A stretch of 64,000 nucleotides of DNA, taken from positions 62,001-126,000 of the forward strand of contig JADDOH010023125.1 in the NCBI GenBank assembly GCA_016648135.1, read 5' to 3'. This stretch comes from Agrypnia vestita (lineage: Eukaryota; Arthropoda; Insecta; Trichoptera; Phryganeidae). The notes under the pieces are model-generated. The model saw nothing but the letters and a program-made list of their open reading frames with translations, was not told where the DNA came from and made no database searches. The translations under genes and the position numbers were made by a program. Shown in pieces: positions 24,389 to 35,733 of the stretch. Each line of letters starts with the position of its first letter. Positions within the stretch are counted from its first letter, which is position 1.

Positions 24389-24626
24389 AATAATTTCGTT
24401 GTCTGTCCGTAACGTCCGTAATTTCATTCGAATTCATGACCAAAACGACGAAACTAAACGGCCGAAGATGGGGCTTGAATCCCGGGCCAGCAAAACCGAA
24501 CCGGTCGCTCGACGCATGTTGCTTCGGTCGCCTCTCCGTGGAGCGACAAAAAGATGCTATAGATATATACTAGGGCTTAGAAAAGACGCGAACCAAAGTT
24601 CCGTCATTTTTGACGGATTGCAGTAA
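24389..24626 (-). repeat. CCGTC-hairpin dispersed repeat, long form, nearly complete
   Basis: Read on the minus strand it runs CAATCCGTCAAAAATGACGG, TTTGGTTCGCGTCTTTTCTA, TATCTTTTTGTCGCTCCACG, CATGCGTCGAGCGACCGGTT, CCCGGGATTCAAGCCCCATC, CGGACGTTACGGACAGACAA and CGAAATTATTATGTTTG. The 75-codon plus-strand frame inside it is a by-product of the repeat. Confidence 0.8.
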
Positions 24627-24635
24627 AATAATAAC

Positions 24636-24690
24636 AGCCTTCCATTCCAATTTGAATTTCTGTAGGGTTTTTATCATTTTATTACCTACG
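24636..24690 (+). repeat. ACAGGGTGTC-type repeat, right-end fragment
   Basis: TTCCATTCCAATTTGAATTT, CTGTAGGGTTTTTATCATTT matches the right part of the family seen at 7470 and 9243 only. Confidence 0.4.
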
Positions 24691-24830
24691 GAAGTTGCCG
24701 TATCGCGTGTGCGGAACCTTTAAATATAGACTGCATGTAGACCTTAGCAAAGACGCGAACGATTTGTAGCTAAAAAAATAATATTTTCTTTAAGTACACG
24801 AAGTGCTTATAAACATTAATCGATGGAATC
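24691..24830. other. Short spacer
   Basis: Includes a scrap of the CCGTC-hairpin repeat (CTTAGCAAAGACGCGAAC). Confidence 0.4.
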
Positions 24831-24905
24831 TCCTGCGTGGTGTGGTGGTAGGATATATGGCTCCTACCCGGGGGACTCGGGTTCGATTCCCGGTACCGGA
24901 TTTTT
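24831..24905 (+). mobile_element. tRNA-Gly-like SINE head
   Basis: A-box-like TGGTGTGGTGG (24838-24848) and perfect B-box GGTTCGATTCC (24880-24890) are correctly spaced in a 70-nt GC-rich block that ends CCCGGTACCGGA, then T/A-rich DNA. The layout resembles a glycine tRNA, but the acceptor stem does not close, so a tRNA-derived SINE head is the better reading. Confidence 0.55.
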
Positions 24906-24945
24906 TTTAAAAAATTATTTTGATCTATTTTATTAATAATATTTC

Positions 24946-24979
24946 TTTCAAGATCGTGACACTTATCACGATCTTGAAA
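24946..24979. repeat. Perfect 14-bp hairpin
   Basis: TTTCAAGATCGTGA and its exact complement are separated by 6 nt. It lies 40 bp past the tRNA-like block. Confidence 0.8.
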
Positions 24980-25303
24980 TAATACGAATTGAAATGATTT
25001 AAATTTGAAAATGTGTTTATGTGAGGTAGGGAGAGCACATTCTGAAGGAATTACTGGACATTAGACCAGTTCGTGATCGCCAGTCACAGAACAAGAATGT
25101 TTTTTTTAAAGAATTATCACGTTTATTTCAAATAACCAGTTGTGGACATTTTTTACAAAGAGTTGTTGTAATATTTCGCACATACCGGGTGCGGCAAAAT
25201 AGATAGTGCAATTTTGAAAGGCCGGTACATCCCGTGGGGTGGGGGTAGGAACCTGGGAGTGGTCTCATGTGTCGGGAGGGTCTTGCCGTTTTCAGTCATT
25301 GCC

Positions 25304-27068
25304 ATGATTAGGTCCGGAGAACACCGGGGCTTTGCTGTACGAACGTTTCTTGAATTGTCATCGCCACCCAGCGGACCTTCCGGCTGCACTTCAATCTTGC
25401 GCGTCGTAGTGATGGGTCCGCTCTGAACTCACTACTACAATGTAGTACTACATTACATTGAAGTGCACACTTCGCACGTTTTGAAGTGTAGTGAACACTA
25501 CAAACTACAAACACCAAAGTTATTGAAAGTATAAACTTCAAATAGTACACTTCATTTCAAAACGAACACTACAAAGTACAAATTTTGGGACCCATGAAGA
25601 AATTTTTGGGAAGTTGATGTAGCTAAACGAAGAAATCTCTGGAAACTGTAACAACCCCCCCCCCTCCCCATGGTTTGAAAAATTTGTGGAATCGAATGAA
25701 GAACCTTTTTTTTTTAGATCGCCAAATGTTACTTTGGAGAAAATATCGTCATTTATCTTAAATATTTTTCTCGTTGACCTTTTTTTTTTTTTTTAGCTCG
25801 CCAAATTTTTATTTGGGAAAAAATACTTCACTTCATTTAAAATTTACTTCACTAGTACTACAATTACTTCATTTCATTACTTCACTTCATTAATATTACA
25901 ATTACTTTATTACTTCACTTCAATTACTTCACTTCATTTACTTCACTTCAATTACTTCACTTCATTTACTTCACTTCATTTACTTCACTTCATTTCGCAG
26001 TACTACAATTACTTCACTTCAAGTAGTTTTTACTACAATTGTACTGTACACTTTGTAGTCTTCAAACTGGTGAACGTATGTGTGTTGTAGTCTTCATTTT
26101 GAAATGTAGTTTTTCCCTTCGCTAGTGCGTCGTGATACCGTCCCTCACCGTAATTTAATCGTGACTTGGGTGCATACATTAGAAGGAACTCATTCCACAC
26201 TAAGATAGGGATTTACGAAGACCCAAAACCATAAGAACAGAAGAAAATTAAACGAGAATGAGAGAAGCTATTCAACTGTCCTTGGCGCTCCGCCCGGAAG
26301 CGCGCAATTGCATTGGGCATTGCTGACCGCTCACGGAGAAGGATTTTGCATCAAGACTTATCATTCCACCCCTACAAGATTATGATTGTCCAAGAGTTGA
26401 AAACCGCATGAATCGCTCTCGAGAAATGTTGAACCGAATGCATGCGAGGTCAACTTTTTTCAGTAGTGACGAGGTCCACTTTCATCTCTGTGGTACGGTT
26501 AATAAACAAAATTTTCGGTACTGGGCTGAAAATAACCCAAAACAACTTCACGAGAGACCTCTTCACTTCCCAAAAATGACTGCGTAGTGTACGATTTCCA
26601 AATTTGGGGTGATTGGGCCGTATTTTTTCGAGGAGAATGAACGAACCGCGACTATCAACGCTCAACGTTATGTTTCCATGTTGGGAAATTTTTTTGAACC
26701 TCAATTGGAAGACCTAATGGAGGAAACAGATCTGGGAGATATTTTATTTCGACAAGACTCGAGTTTTGATGACAAATCTGCGACATTTGTTCCCTGCGCG
26801 ACTAATCTCTCTGAGGGGTGACGTGGGATGGCCCGCGCGCTCACCTGATTTAAGCATTTGGGACTTTTTCCTGAGGGATTATCTGAAGGAAAAAGTTTTC
26901 AAACATCGGCCTCACACCTTGTAAGAACTTAAGGATCGAATTCGGGAGGAAATCGCCGCTATGCCCATCGAGATGTGCCAAAATGCAGCCGAAAACTTCA
27001 GAAATCACCTTCATCAATGTATCGCTGCTGGGGACCATCACCTTTCTGACGTCATCTTTAAGACTTGA
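25304..27068 (+). pseudogene. Mariner-type DDE transposase, inactivated
   Basis: The protein would bind the terminal repeats and cut and paste the element at TA sites. The N-terminal helix-turn-helix region reads MIRSGEHRGFAVRTFLE, then, after a frameshift, VIATQRTFRLHFNLAR, where the hAT element breaks it. Coding resumes at 26127 with DTVPHRNLIVTWVHTL. The DDE region follows: SSDEVHFHLCG with the first Asp at 26468, KQNFRYWAENNPKQLHERP, FGVIGPYFFEENERTATINA, QDSSFDDKS with the second Asp, then PDLSIWDFFLRDYLKEKVF with the third. The C-terminus is NFRNHLHQCIAAGDHHLSDV. Breaks: the insertion, an in-frame TAG at 26585 where Trp is usual, a frameshift between QDSSFDDKS and PDLS, and TAA at 26922. 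Position of each catalytic Asp follows family knowledge. Confidence 0.9.
25407..26124. mobile_element. 718-bp non-autonomous hAT-like element, copy 1 (nested)
   Basis: Starts TAGTGATGGGTCCGCTCTG and ends TTTTCCCTTCGCTA, giving short TAGYGA-GGG inverted ends. The flanks are GCGCGTCG (25399-25406) and GTGCGTCG (26125-26132), an 8-bp target duplication with one mismatch. Inside are inverted GAAGTGTAGT / ACTACAAAGTG words near the two ends, a C-run before CCCCATGGTTTG, and an expanded array of TTACTTCACTTCA units at about 25850-26000. No transposase frame. A second copy lies at 33132. Confidence 0.85.
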
Positions 27069-27183
27069 TGAGTAAAACGGCATGATATACCAAATAAAAT
27101 AAAATTAATCTAATTTCTGTAAGTTGCGCCGTTTTTTTTAATAGCCTTTCAAAACTACACTGTCTGTTTTGCCGCACCTTGTA

Positions 27184-28319
27184 CCTATTTGGTAAATTTT
27201 TAAGTGCAAGTATTTTTTTATATTGTATTCAATAGACCATAATAGAATTCATTATATGAAAAACAATAATGTCACCAAATATACGCAAAATACTTCAACA
27301 AAAAATGGCAAATTTATTTGTTTTGATACTAACTTTACGTAAGAGGCATCGATTTCTTTCATTTTGTCTCAAGAATTGAATTATATGTAGATGTATATTA
27401 TTTTCCTAAATATTTTCCTCTTACTTTCTCTATCTTCTATGATGCATTAAATATTCTTCTGTTATTGATATTAATTAAAAATATCATTAAAATATTTTAA
27501 CTGTCACAAAAAATACGTTATTTATATTGTCACAATACTCAGCTTTAAAAATATAATTGAATGTATAATTCTGAATACAGGCATCTGTCTGGTCATTATA
27601 TATAGCGCTTAATTTAGGTATTTATAGTTATATAGCCTTCAATCTGTAATAATATAAATAAAATGATTTAATTAATCTATAAATAAATAGATTTTTATTT
27701 TCTGAATATTCAAACCAAATCCATACAAGCATAAGTGCACAGTATTTATTTTTAAAATATTGTTCTTATTAATAACAATCCCAAACAATGGTTTCAACCA
27801 AAACTTCTAATAACTTAACATCAGCAACTATTAAAACACATTAAAAATATGATTTTCAGTCATTTTTTTTAGTATCATCCGACGCTGGCAAAAAAGACTA
27901 TGCAGGAAGTGTCCTTGCAAGATATAAAATAAGAAGTGAAGACATTCGTTGACCGAAGTGAAATATATATAGATATCAGAAAGATCTCTGTCATGTCATT
28001 AAGACAGGTCTTTATCTGGAGAGGCATGTTTGTATATGTAGATAAATCTCAGTATCGTACACACGTGTTGAGATATTGATCTTGAAATAAACTCCGAGAT
28101 CTGCTTGAAATTAGTTGAAAGAGACATAATGGGCGATTTAACAAGGGAGACAAGCGCATTAACGTCGTGAATATCTGAAACTTGGTTTATACACGAGAGC
28201 AACGAAAGCAGAGACTTGCTTCTAAAGAATCTCATGGATCAAACTCCGTATCTCAGAGTCTGTAAAGTTGAAGCTTTCATAAAAAAAAATTGTCGACACA
28301 ACAGAAGACTCTTTTGTGT
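27184..28319. other. Unassigned AT-rich DNA
   Basis: No ORF above 80 codons, no matched repeat. Confidence 0.5.
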
Positions 28320-28492
28320 ATAGTTTTCTGGGATATTCTACCGTGCATATGTGACCTCTCTGGCCAACGTTTCGGATCCCATTGCAGGGTCCATCATCAG
28401 GGCTGATCAGGATGATGATGGACCCTGCAATGGGATCCGAAACGTTGGCCAGAGAGGTCACGTATACACGGCAGAATATCCCAGAAAACTAC
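28320..28492. mobile_element. Penelope-like fold-back with two hammerhead cores
   Basis: Two arms of about 80 bp are inverted copies: TAGTTTTCTGGGATATTCTA through CAACGTTTCGGATCCCATTG to CCATCATCAG, then the mirror image from about 28412. Each arm holds the order CTGATGA-type box, stem-loop GGACCC-TGCAAT-GGGATCC, GAAAC, which is the hammerhead ribozyme core. Hammerheads are known in the terminal repeats of Penelope-like retroelements. Minus-strand core (28370-28400) is intact; the plus-strand copy has A for the essential first C of CTGATGA. No Penelope polymerase frame is nearby. Confidence 0.6.
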
Positions 28493-30090
28493 ACACAGAA
28501 GATTCTAAACGGCCGTGAAAACCTAAGGACATTTACAACAGAAGACCTCGCCTAGTAACCGAGTGGTCGGGGTTACTGTCAACATCTTGGGAGACCACCA
28601 AGTAAGTTATATAATCAATGTAGCACGCGTGAAAAAAAATAAAGATGTGATATTATGTTTTCTGTTTGTAAATTCCTACTGTAAAATTAGCATTTATAAT
28701 TAATTCGAATGATAGTTACTATATCATGGTATAATCTCAGTCATCACCACCAGTACACAAGTATATACTATAAGTATAATATATAGTAACTATAATTTTG
28801 CCTGCGGATGTCCTTAAGCTGCGATAACATGTTCCCTTGTGTAGAGCCGTATTATATAATAAGTTACTATGCTGACAACCAACACGTGAACATGACTAAA
28901 TTATCTGTAAATAATTGAATTCCCGACAAATTTTGATGCAGTTTTGTTCGCAGAAATTATTTACTGGAAGATATTCTGGTGATTTACCACTTCGGCTAGA
29001 CTTTACTTTCTAAAGAAACTGACTCACACTTTATTGTACTTTCTGCGTTTTAAAAAAAAGTAGGTATAATAAAAAGTATAAAAGAAAAAATATAGAAACA
29101 TAACACAAATTATCTAAATTAGAAACAAGATATACATAACGTATTAAAAGTGAAACAAACTTGTATTGACAAAATAAAAAATCACAATGAAAGATATAAT
29201 CGTTCGCTTTCAAGTCAAGTGACTATTAACACTGAAAAAACTCTTCCTCGGTGATTTCTCAACCACGCATCTTTTTTTTTAAAAGAACTGAGTGAAGGTA
29301 TTTGCTTTTTGTTTGCTAAAATGTATATTATTAAGTTAGGATGCTAGGTCCAGGAAGTATCTTTGTCTAAACGTAGTCTTCATATCTGGAAGTTGTATTT
29401 TATTTTGGGAAATTGTTCTAGTCGTATTATAGTATATTGCAGTACGATGCAATATCGTGTAATTGTGATAAAATAATGCAGTTTTACAGTAAAGTTTTGA
29501 ATTATAGGTAATCTGAGTGATTTTAAGACATGCATTGTCGAGTGTAAAATTATTTTTTCCTTGATATGAGCCATATTATAGTTTCTGAGCTTTGATAAAA
29601 GGATCTTTTTTGCGATAAGAGAGCTTTGATAAGAGAGATTTTTTCGTAACTCCCCCATACACTTTCCACAGCCTGGTATAGATTGACATAAGGCATTGAT
29701 TCTAGAGTTAATTGTTTTTCAATATTAAAATCTCATTTGGAACTTAAGATTTTGGAATCATCTCATCATCAAGTTTTCCGTCCGCGAAAAACAAAAGCGT
29801 ATATCTCCAAGTACTTCTAATCACCTTCTGCATATTGTAATTATAACTATAACTAAACACGGATTTTTACACGTTTCACATTATTATTAATATTTTAAGG
29901 GCCCACCGAGAGAGGAAACATTACTTTTTTGTAGGATTTTCAGCAAGGCTTAGAGCTCAAAGAAAACATTTTGACTCGCATACTAATTTGAAAAGTTATT
30001 TATTGTCCTTCTCAGCAAGACCTTTTAAGTAAAAAAATATAATAATTTAGTATTAATGGTATTTGATTTTAGAATGAGTTGATACCCGTG
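28493..30090. other. Unassigned AT-rich DNA
   Basis: Minus-strand frames at 29031 and 29380 (60 and 92 codons) are low-complexity and have no motif. Nothing else recognised. Confidence 0.5.
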
Positions 30091-30215
30091 TTTTTCGGGG
30101 TACCGAGATAAAGACATGCCATTTTCTTGTGGTATAAAGTTATTGGAAGATAATTCAAGAGGTACCGAGATAGAGACATGCCATTTTTGTGGTATTATAA
30201 TTCAAGGTTCCAAAA
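30091..30215. repeat. 62-bp tandem duplication
   Basis: GGTACCGAGATAAAGACATG at 30099 recurs as GGTACCGAGATAGAGACATG at 30161, each followed by CCATTTT, TTGTGGTAT and ATAATTCAAG. Confidence 0.75.
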
Positions 30216-31399
30216 ACACTGCCGACGCCAACAAGAGCCGCTTACTTTGGACACACGCTTCGGAGCAGATATTTCTCTAGATTGATTACAAAAGCAAGTG
30301 TACCAGATGGAAAGGTTAGATCATTTCACGGCTGAGATATATTCGCCAATGAACAGATATCGATGTTCAGATAGCGTGTATATATGACGGTGGAAGGCCA
30401 AAAGAAGTTTGCCAAAAGCTTCGGCAATATTTATTTAGATTTCGGCATTCAGAAGAAAATTTAAAATATCCGCTAATCTAAAAGTGCTAAAGAGCAACAA
30501 AAAACAGCCAGAACGCAAATTCATCAGTTTAATTATATCTAAGATAAAACTACAAAGCAAGAAGATATTTTAATACCTACATGAAAAACTCACAGTTTTT
30601 GTCAAAAAAAGTCACTGTTTTGTAATGCAAGCCTTTTACAAAATCCGCATGAAATTATCCGACCGAAGGACTTCAAGATTGACGAATTGTTTCATTCAAT
30701 GTTCGCGGTACGAACATTAACATCTTTCAACATTGAAAAATGTATTTATTGTACCTCTTTTTGTACAGTTTATGGACGGTGAAGTTCCGCATCCAGGTAT
30801 TGAAGATATTCATAATGAGCGCCGGGCCGTGCCTTCGGGGCTCCAGAGTTAAAGGTTCGATTAGCAACGAGGATCCAGCCTTAACAAGATCAACCAACGT
30901 GGAAAATTTGTAATGTAGATTATTTTTAACTCGTAACGTACATATACCTACTAAGTTTCGAAACTTGTATCTTACTATTTCTGAGACGATATTCAAAATT
31001 TAACGAATACCAGCAAAAGAATTTTCAATGAACGGAATCAACAAATAATCAAGTGTTCATTGATATTTATCGTAGAAACTTAGATTACTATTTCTGACAC
31101 GATATGCAAACTAATTTTCAACGATTTTTAACTTTTCTGGGGACAGTAGGTACACGTATAAAAAATGTAATTTAAAAATTTAACAAATAATAAGAAGTGT
31201 TCACTGATTTATCAACAAAACCAATGTTGTTTTCAAAATAAAATAAAAACGTGGAAAACTAAACAAATCCCATGGATATAACCAAAGTTCAACACTTTTA
31301 TTTGTGGATAATCATCTTTTTAAACTAGCAGTAAACTATAAACCATCACCAACAGTAAGTAAACAAAAAAATTTATTAACATTTGTATTGAGTAGCTTT
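30216..31399. other. Unassigned DNA with GC-richer pocket
   Basis: The pocket at 30770-30900 gives a minus-strand reading TLVDLVKAGSSLLIEPLTLE inside an 89-codon frame. It looks coding-like but I do not recognise it; it could be a decayed transposon or exon fragment. Confidence 0.35.
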
Positions 31400-31570
31400 T
31401 TAGTGTAACATGTCATGACGTCCACCTAGTGATCTGGTAGTCGGTGGTTCGAGTCCCAATCCGGGACGCCAGCAAGATAGTTCTATTTTTATAACTCGGG
31501 CTTTTAGCTTAGTTTGAGAAAAGTAAGAGTATTGGTGCCACAGTATTTCGTGTTTGCATATCTATTAAAA
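31400..31570 (+). mobile_element. tRNA-headed SINE family, copy 1
   Basis: Shares the family layout: CATGAC-TCC-CCTAGTGATCTGG, a perfect B-box GGTTCGAGTCC (31446-31456), CCGGGACGCCAGCAAG, TAGTTCTATTTT, GGCTTTTAGCTTAGTTTGAG, AAGTAAGAGTATTG and a GTGTTTGCATATCTATT tail. Relatives lie at 37866, 39685 (minus), 45089 and 58646. Confidence 0.8.
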
Positions 31571-33123
31571 ACAAAAAATTAAATTTCAATTTTGTCGAAT
31601 TCATTAGCATCGTCGGAAAGAATCCACAAAAAAAAAATTTTAGTGTATATAATATAAAATAAGCTTTATTATCACTTAACACATTCGTTGTATGAATAAT
31701 TATAAATAAATATCTTCAAAATGTATACAAACCTAAGAGACACTTATTTAATTCTGTTCACTGTACAAAGAACAGCTTTGAATTCACGCGTAATCTAAAT
31801 TTAATTCGGATTTATTATTAATTAATTTATTATGCGGAGTGACGCCCCTGATTGTACGCTACTTCTATGAGTGTACAATTTATCCTAGTCTTTTTGTTCT
31901 AAGGCATTTGGGAAACTTGTTTTGCAAAAACTTTATGGTCGCTTAATTTCCGCCTAGGTTGAAGGTGACCGTACTGTGTATGAAGTCTTCAATGTCTCCT
32001 TTAGTCTGCATCATTAAGAGAAGTAATCGAGCGGACAAGCGAGCGACCCGAACATTACTGAGTTCAGTTGCTGTAAATGGATTATGGGAATTCCGTTTTA
32101 GGATTGAGCACATATTAGGCATTCATTACCGCAATGACCAGAGTTCCACATATTGCTGACTATAAACATAATCAGTGAATGTGCAACTAATTTCTAAACA
32201 GAATTAATCATCAGATGTTCTCGATAATTTTATGAAATGGAAGTATGGAGGCTTACCCCAGAATTGACAAGACGACCTGAAGCATTCGAGACGCGGATCT
32301 TCAGAATAATTAAAATAAGCTGGATCTAATTACGAATAAAGATGTTATGGTACGGATGAATAAATAAAAAGCAGATGAATAAACAAAATCTAAAAATCTA
32401 AAAACTCACTTTACAGGTAATGATACATCTAGATTAGTACCTACGAGATCTCAAACCTCACCATGCAGGGAAATATTGTCGGAAGTCGGGACCCTGTAAA
32501 AAGTAGAGCATCATGGTGGTTTTACTTTTAAGCTATTCCGGGAAGTAAATAAAGTGATAATAGTCAACGTCAATTGAACGGATAGGACATAAAAGACAGA
32601 AGAATCTCATTAAAAAATATGTACTTACTTAACTAATTAGCCTACCACCACGCTGATTACCCGTAATTAAAGAGGACGGAACGCCAAACTCTTCTGTCCT
32701 AACATATCATCTGTTGTGGGCGTCTTCAATTTGACCCATTTAATAAAGAGGTGGTAAAAAAAATTCTGTCATTAACACCTTTTTTCGACAGGTTATAAAA
32801 ACATTCGTCTCAACTCGGTTGCCGCATGCCGTAATACCCGTACCTAATAATGAAACATCAGGTAAATTTAATTATAATTATTATATTATTCACTTAATAT
32901 AAAATAGATTTTTTTTTAAATTAACAGAAAAAAATTATTAAAAATTATATTATCAATGATGCTATATAACGTTTCAATAATAGTAGCATTATAAAGTGAG
33001 TCATCTATGTTTTCCCGTTAGAAACAATCATATTTTTATTTGCAATGAATCTCAAATACTTTTTTTAAAAAACCTGCTATATAGCGCCAAGACCAATTCA
33101 ATATATATGTTCTAAAATGGCAA
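31571..33123. other. Unassigned AT-rich DNA
   Basis: No gene or matched repeat recognised. Short ORF at 31959 has no motif. Confidence 0.5.
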
Positions 33124-33131
33124 CTTCACAA

Positions 33132-33861
33132 TAGCGATGGGTCTGCTCTGTACTCACTACTAGTACTACATTACATTGAAGTGCACATCTCGCACGTTTT
33201 GAAGTGTAGTGCACACTACAAACTTCAAACACCAAAGTTATTGAAAGTATAAACTTCAAATAGTACACTTCATTTCAAAGCGAACACTACAATGTCAAAG
33301 TACATACACTTCAAAATCATCGAAAGTATGAGAAATCGAAAGTATGAGTATCGAAAGTATGAGTATCGAAAGTATGAGTATCGAAAGTAAAGAAAAAAGA
33401 CTTTAAATAGTGCAACAACCCCCCCTCCCCATGGTTTGATAAATTTTGGGACCCATGAAGAAATTTTTGGGAAGTTGATGGAGCTAAATGAAGAAATATC
33501 TGGAAACTGTAACAACCCCCCCCCCCCCATGGTTTAAAAATTTTTGGAATCGAATGAAGAAATCTGGCTGGCGACCTTCATTTATCTTAAATATTTTTCT
33601 CGTTGACCTTTTTTTTTTTAGCTCGTCAAATTTTTATTTGGGAAAAAAATATTTACTTCACTAGTACTACGTTACTTCATTTCATTACACTTCACTTCAT
33701 TAATACTACAATTACTTCATTACTTCACTTCATTTCGTAGTACTACAATTACTTCACTCCAAGTAGTTTTTTCTACAATTGTAATGTACACTTTGTAGTC
33801 TTCAAACTGGTGAACGTGTGTGTGTTGTCTTCATTTTGAAATGTAGTTTTTCCCTTCGCTA
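33132..33861. mobile_element. 730-bp non-autonomous hAT-like element, copy 2
   Basis: Same family as the insertion in the mariner element: TAGCGATGGGTCTGCTCTG start and TTTTCCCTTCGCTA end, with GAAGTGCACATCTCGCACG and CCCCATGGTTT blocks inside. The target duplication CTTCACAA is perfect (33124-33131 and 33862-33869). This copy carries a 15-bp ATCGAAAGTATGAGT tandem array at 33320-33390, absent from copy 1, and a shorter TTACTTCACTTCA region. Minus-strand frame at 33270-33530 is read through these arrays and is not a gene. Confidence 0.9.
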
Positions 33862-33885
33862 CTTCACAATCATATATGATTATTT

Positions 33886-34020
33886 TTTTTTTAAATAATT
33901 TAATAGTCATCGATTTTTGAATGAATGTGAATTTTTCTTTAAATTTTTATTTAAATAATTTAATTAAATTTTTTTTAAATAATTTAATAGTCATGAATTT
34001 TTGAATAGAATGTGAATTTT
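33886..34020. repeat. 84-bp tandem duplication
   Basis: AAATAATTTAATAGTCAT at 33893 recurs at 33977, each followed by a GAATTTTTGAAT-type word and ATGTGAATTTTT. It begins just past the hAT-like element. Confidence 0.7.
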
Positions 34021-35154
34021 TAAATGAATAAATAGAAGTTAAAATTTGTCGTGAATTAAAAACCATTCGATCGGTTAACAGATAAAGGTCTCTTTTAATA
34101 ACTGCCACTCTTTCCTATCCTCTTTCAGTCACATTCAGCTGCTTCTAGCAATCCTTTATTTGTTGTCGGTCCAACGAACTTTTCTCGCTTTGGCTTCCAG
34201 TAAATATTCTCTTTTACACGATAAAACCGCTTATACGTACGTATTCGCTACGCTTATACTTATAAGTACGTTTATAATTATTCGATACCTATACCTACGC
34301 AACAGCATCGGAAATTATGAGATTACCGTGAACCGTGATAAGATGGAATTCCTGCCCATCTAAAAACTCAGTTTCGTTACCTCAAAAGTAGTCTTTAGCT
34401 CGTTCTAAAACGCGATGTTAGGTTTCTTGTTATTTTTATATTTTCTGATAGTACCTATCTATATGTAGATATACTGTTTTTTTATTTTATTTAAAAAAAT
34501 TATATTCAGAATGAAATGGTGACATATCAACTCAATTCGTATTTCAACGTAAATTTACACTTTACTCCAATATGAATGTATCACTTTCATTTCAAATTCA
34601 CAAAAATTAGCTCTAGTTTGACAGACAAATAAATATTATATTCTCATTGTTTCCCTGCTATTAATAAAAGTTACATTAATATATTAATTACAAATACTAG
34701 GTACATTAATTAATTCTATAAATGTGTAATGTTAAGCTAAACTTAATATTGCATATTTATAAAATTAACTTTGTATTTAACCACGTGAGTTTACTCAGAA
34801 CAATTGTTAAGCTATTTTCATAATTTTATTAAAATATATCTAACTACATTATTTTTTATATAAATATTAAAAATATATCTGTTATTAATTAATTCAATTT
34901 CTTAAGAAATTATCAAATAAAATTTAGAGATGTGTTGTTGAATAACAAGTTATACAAGGTACAGTTTAGCCTCACAAGTGTGGAGTGCGCGGATTCCAAG
35001 GTCAATGCCGTGTATCATATGACAAGTAGCGATCCTTGGGGCTATAGAATTTTGGCTGTGGAAAACGTGTAAAACATATTCAAGCGTATGTTGATTAATC
35101 ATTCTGGATAGCGTTTGCATATTAAATTTAAATTCAATAAAATATCATAAATAA
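34021..35154. other. Unassigned AT-rich DNA
   Basis: Short frame at 34160 (67 codons) has no motif. The GC-richer piece at 34975-35070 is unassigned. Confidence 0.45.
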
Positions 35155-35733
35155 TAAAAATGTTCAATCAACTAAAAGTAGAATCAGAAAAGAAAAATGT
35201 TTTGGTACAAAATTAGACATGAACCCAAATACTTGAATAACAGAATGCAACTAAATAAGGATTTTCAATCGTACAAAACAAGAAGAAAAACACGAACTAT
35301 GAAAACTATATATCAATCTTTAGCGGAATCGGTAATAAGGTATGGAATAACTAGCTGGGGTCTAACTTGCAAAACTAATATTAGAAAAATTCAAAATATT
35401 CAAAATTCGTCTATAAAATTAATAAACAAAGAAAGTGCTACTAAAGATATACAGGAACTCTTCAAGAAACAAGGCACTATGCCAATTAATGCTATCTTGT
35501 GGTACAAACTAATTACACGATATCATGAAGATGGGACATATAAGCATAGATTGATTCATAAACATAGTACCAGATTTACGGTTAAAGAAGGACTACGAAT
35601 ACCGAAGGTCATAAATAAATATGGACAAACATTAAAATATGTCATACCAAAAATATTAAATAAAATCCCATGTCGTGTCAAAATGGATATTAATAAAAAA
35701 GGGCAAAATATAGAATTAATGAAAATGTTATAA
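35155..35733 (+). pseudogene. LINE polyprotein C-terminal fragment
   Basis: An open frame of about 190 codons encodes only the part after the reverse transcriptase core. Its words, KTIYQSLAESVIRYGITSWG, LTCKTNIRKIQNIQNSSIKL and LRIPKVINKYGQTLKYVIPK, line up with LYFAMVDSVISYGVSSYGLT, KTYIDKIKQLQLRFLKL and MRIPITNNVYGERKREYIVP in the LINE at 59320. So both belong to one clade of non-LTR elements, but they are different families. No polymerase motif is present, so it is a 5'-truncated dead copy. The frame is uninterrupted, which argues for fairly recent insertion. Confidence 0.8.

Larger units (their letters stand above)
25185..27181 (+). mobile_element. Tc1/mariner element split by a nested hAT-like insertion
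   Basis: Terminal inverted repeats match over about 30 bp: CCGGGTGCGGCAAAATAGA on the left and CAAGGTGCGGCAAAACAGA as the reverse complement of the right end. Both continue into AGTG(T/C)A(A/G)TTTTGAAAGGC. TA flanks each end (25183-25184 and 27182-27183), the target site of this superfamily. Without the nested element and its duplicated target the copy is about 1.27 kb, the usual mariner length. Its transposase gene is dead, so it could move only if supplied in trans. Confidence 0.92.

Noticed and set aside
24831..24905. Functional glycine tRNA gene
   Set aside because: Both promoter boxes are present, but the 5' and 3' ends do not form an acceptor stem.
25153..25550. Minus-strand 78- and 80-codon frames at the mariner left end
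   Set aside because: They are antisense shadows of the transposase N-terminus and the nested element.
28320..28492. Simple MITE without RNA function
   Set aside because: The ordered CTGATGA, pairing stem, GAAAC boxes in both arms favour a Penelope-like terminus, though not proven.
33270..33530. 86-codon frame with YSYFRYSYFR repeats as a repeat protein
   Set aside because: It is the reverse reading of a 15-bp DNA array inside a hAT-like element.
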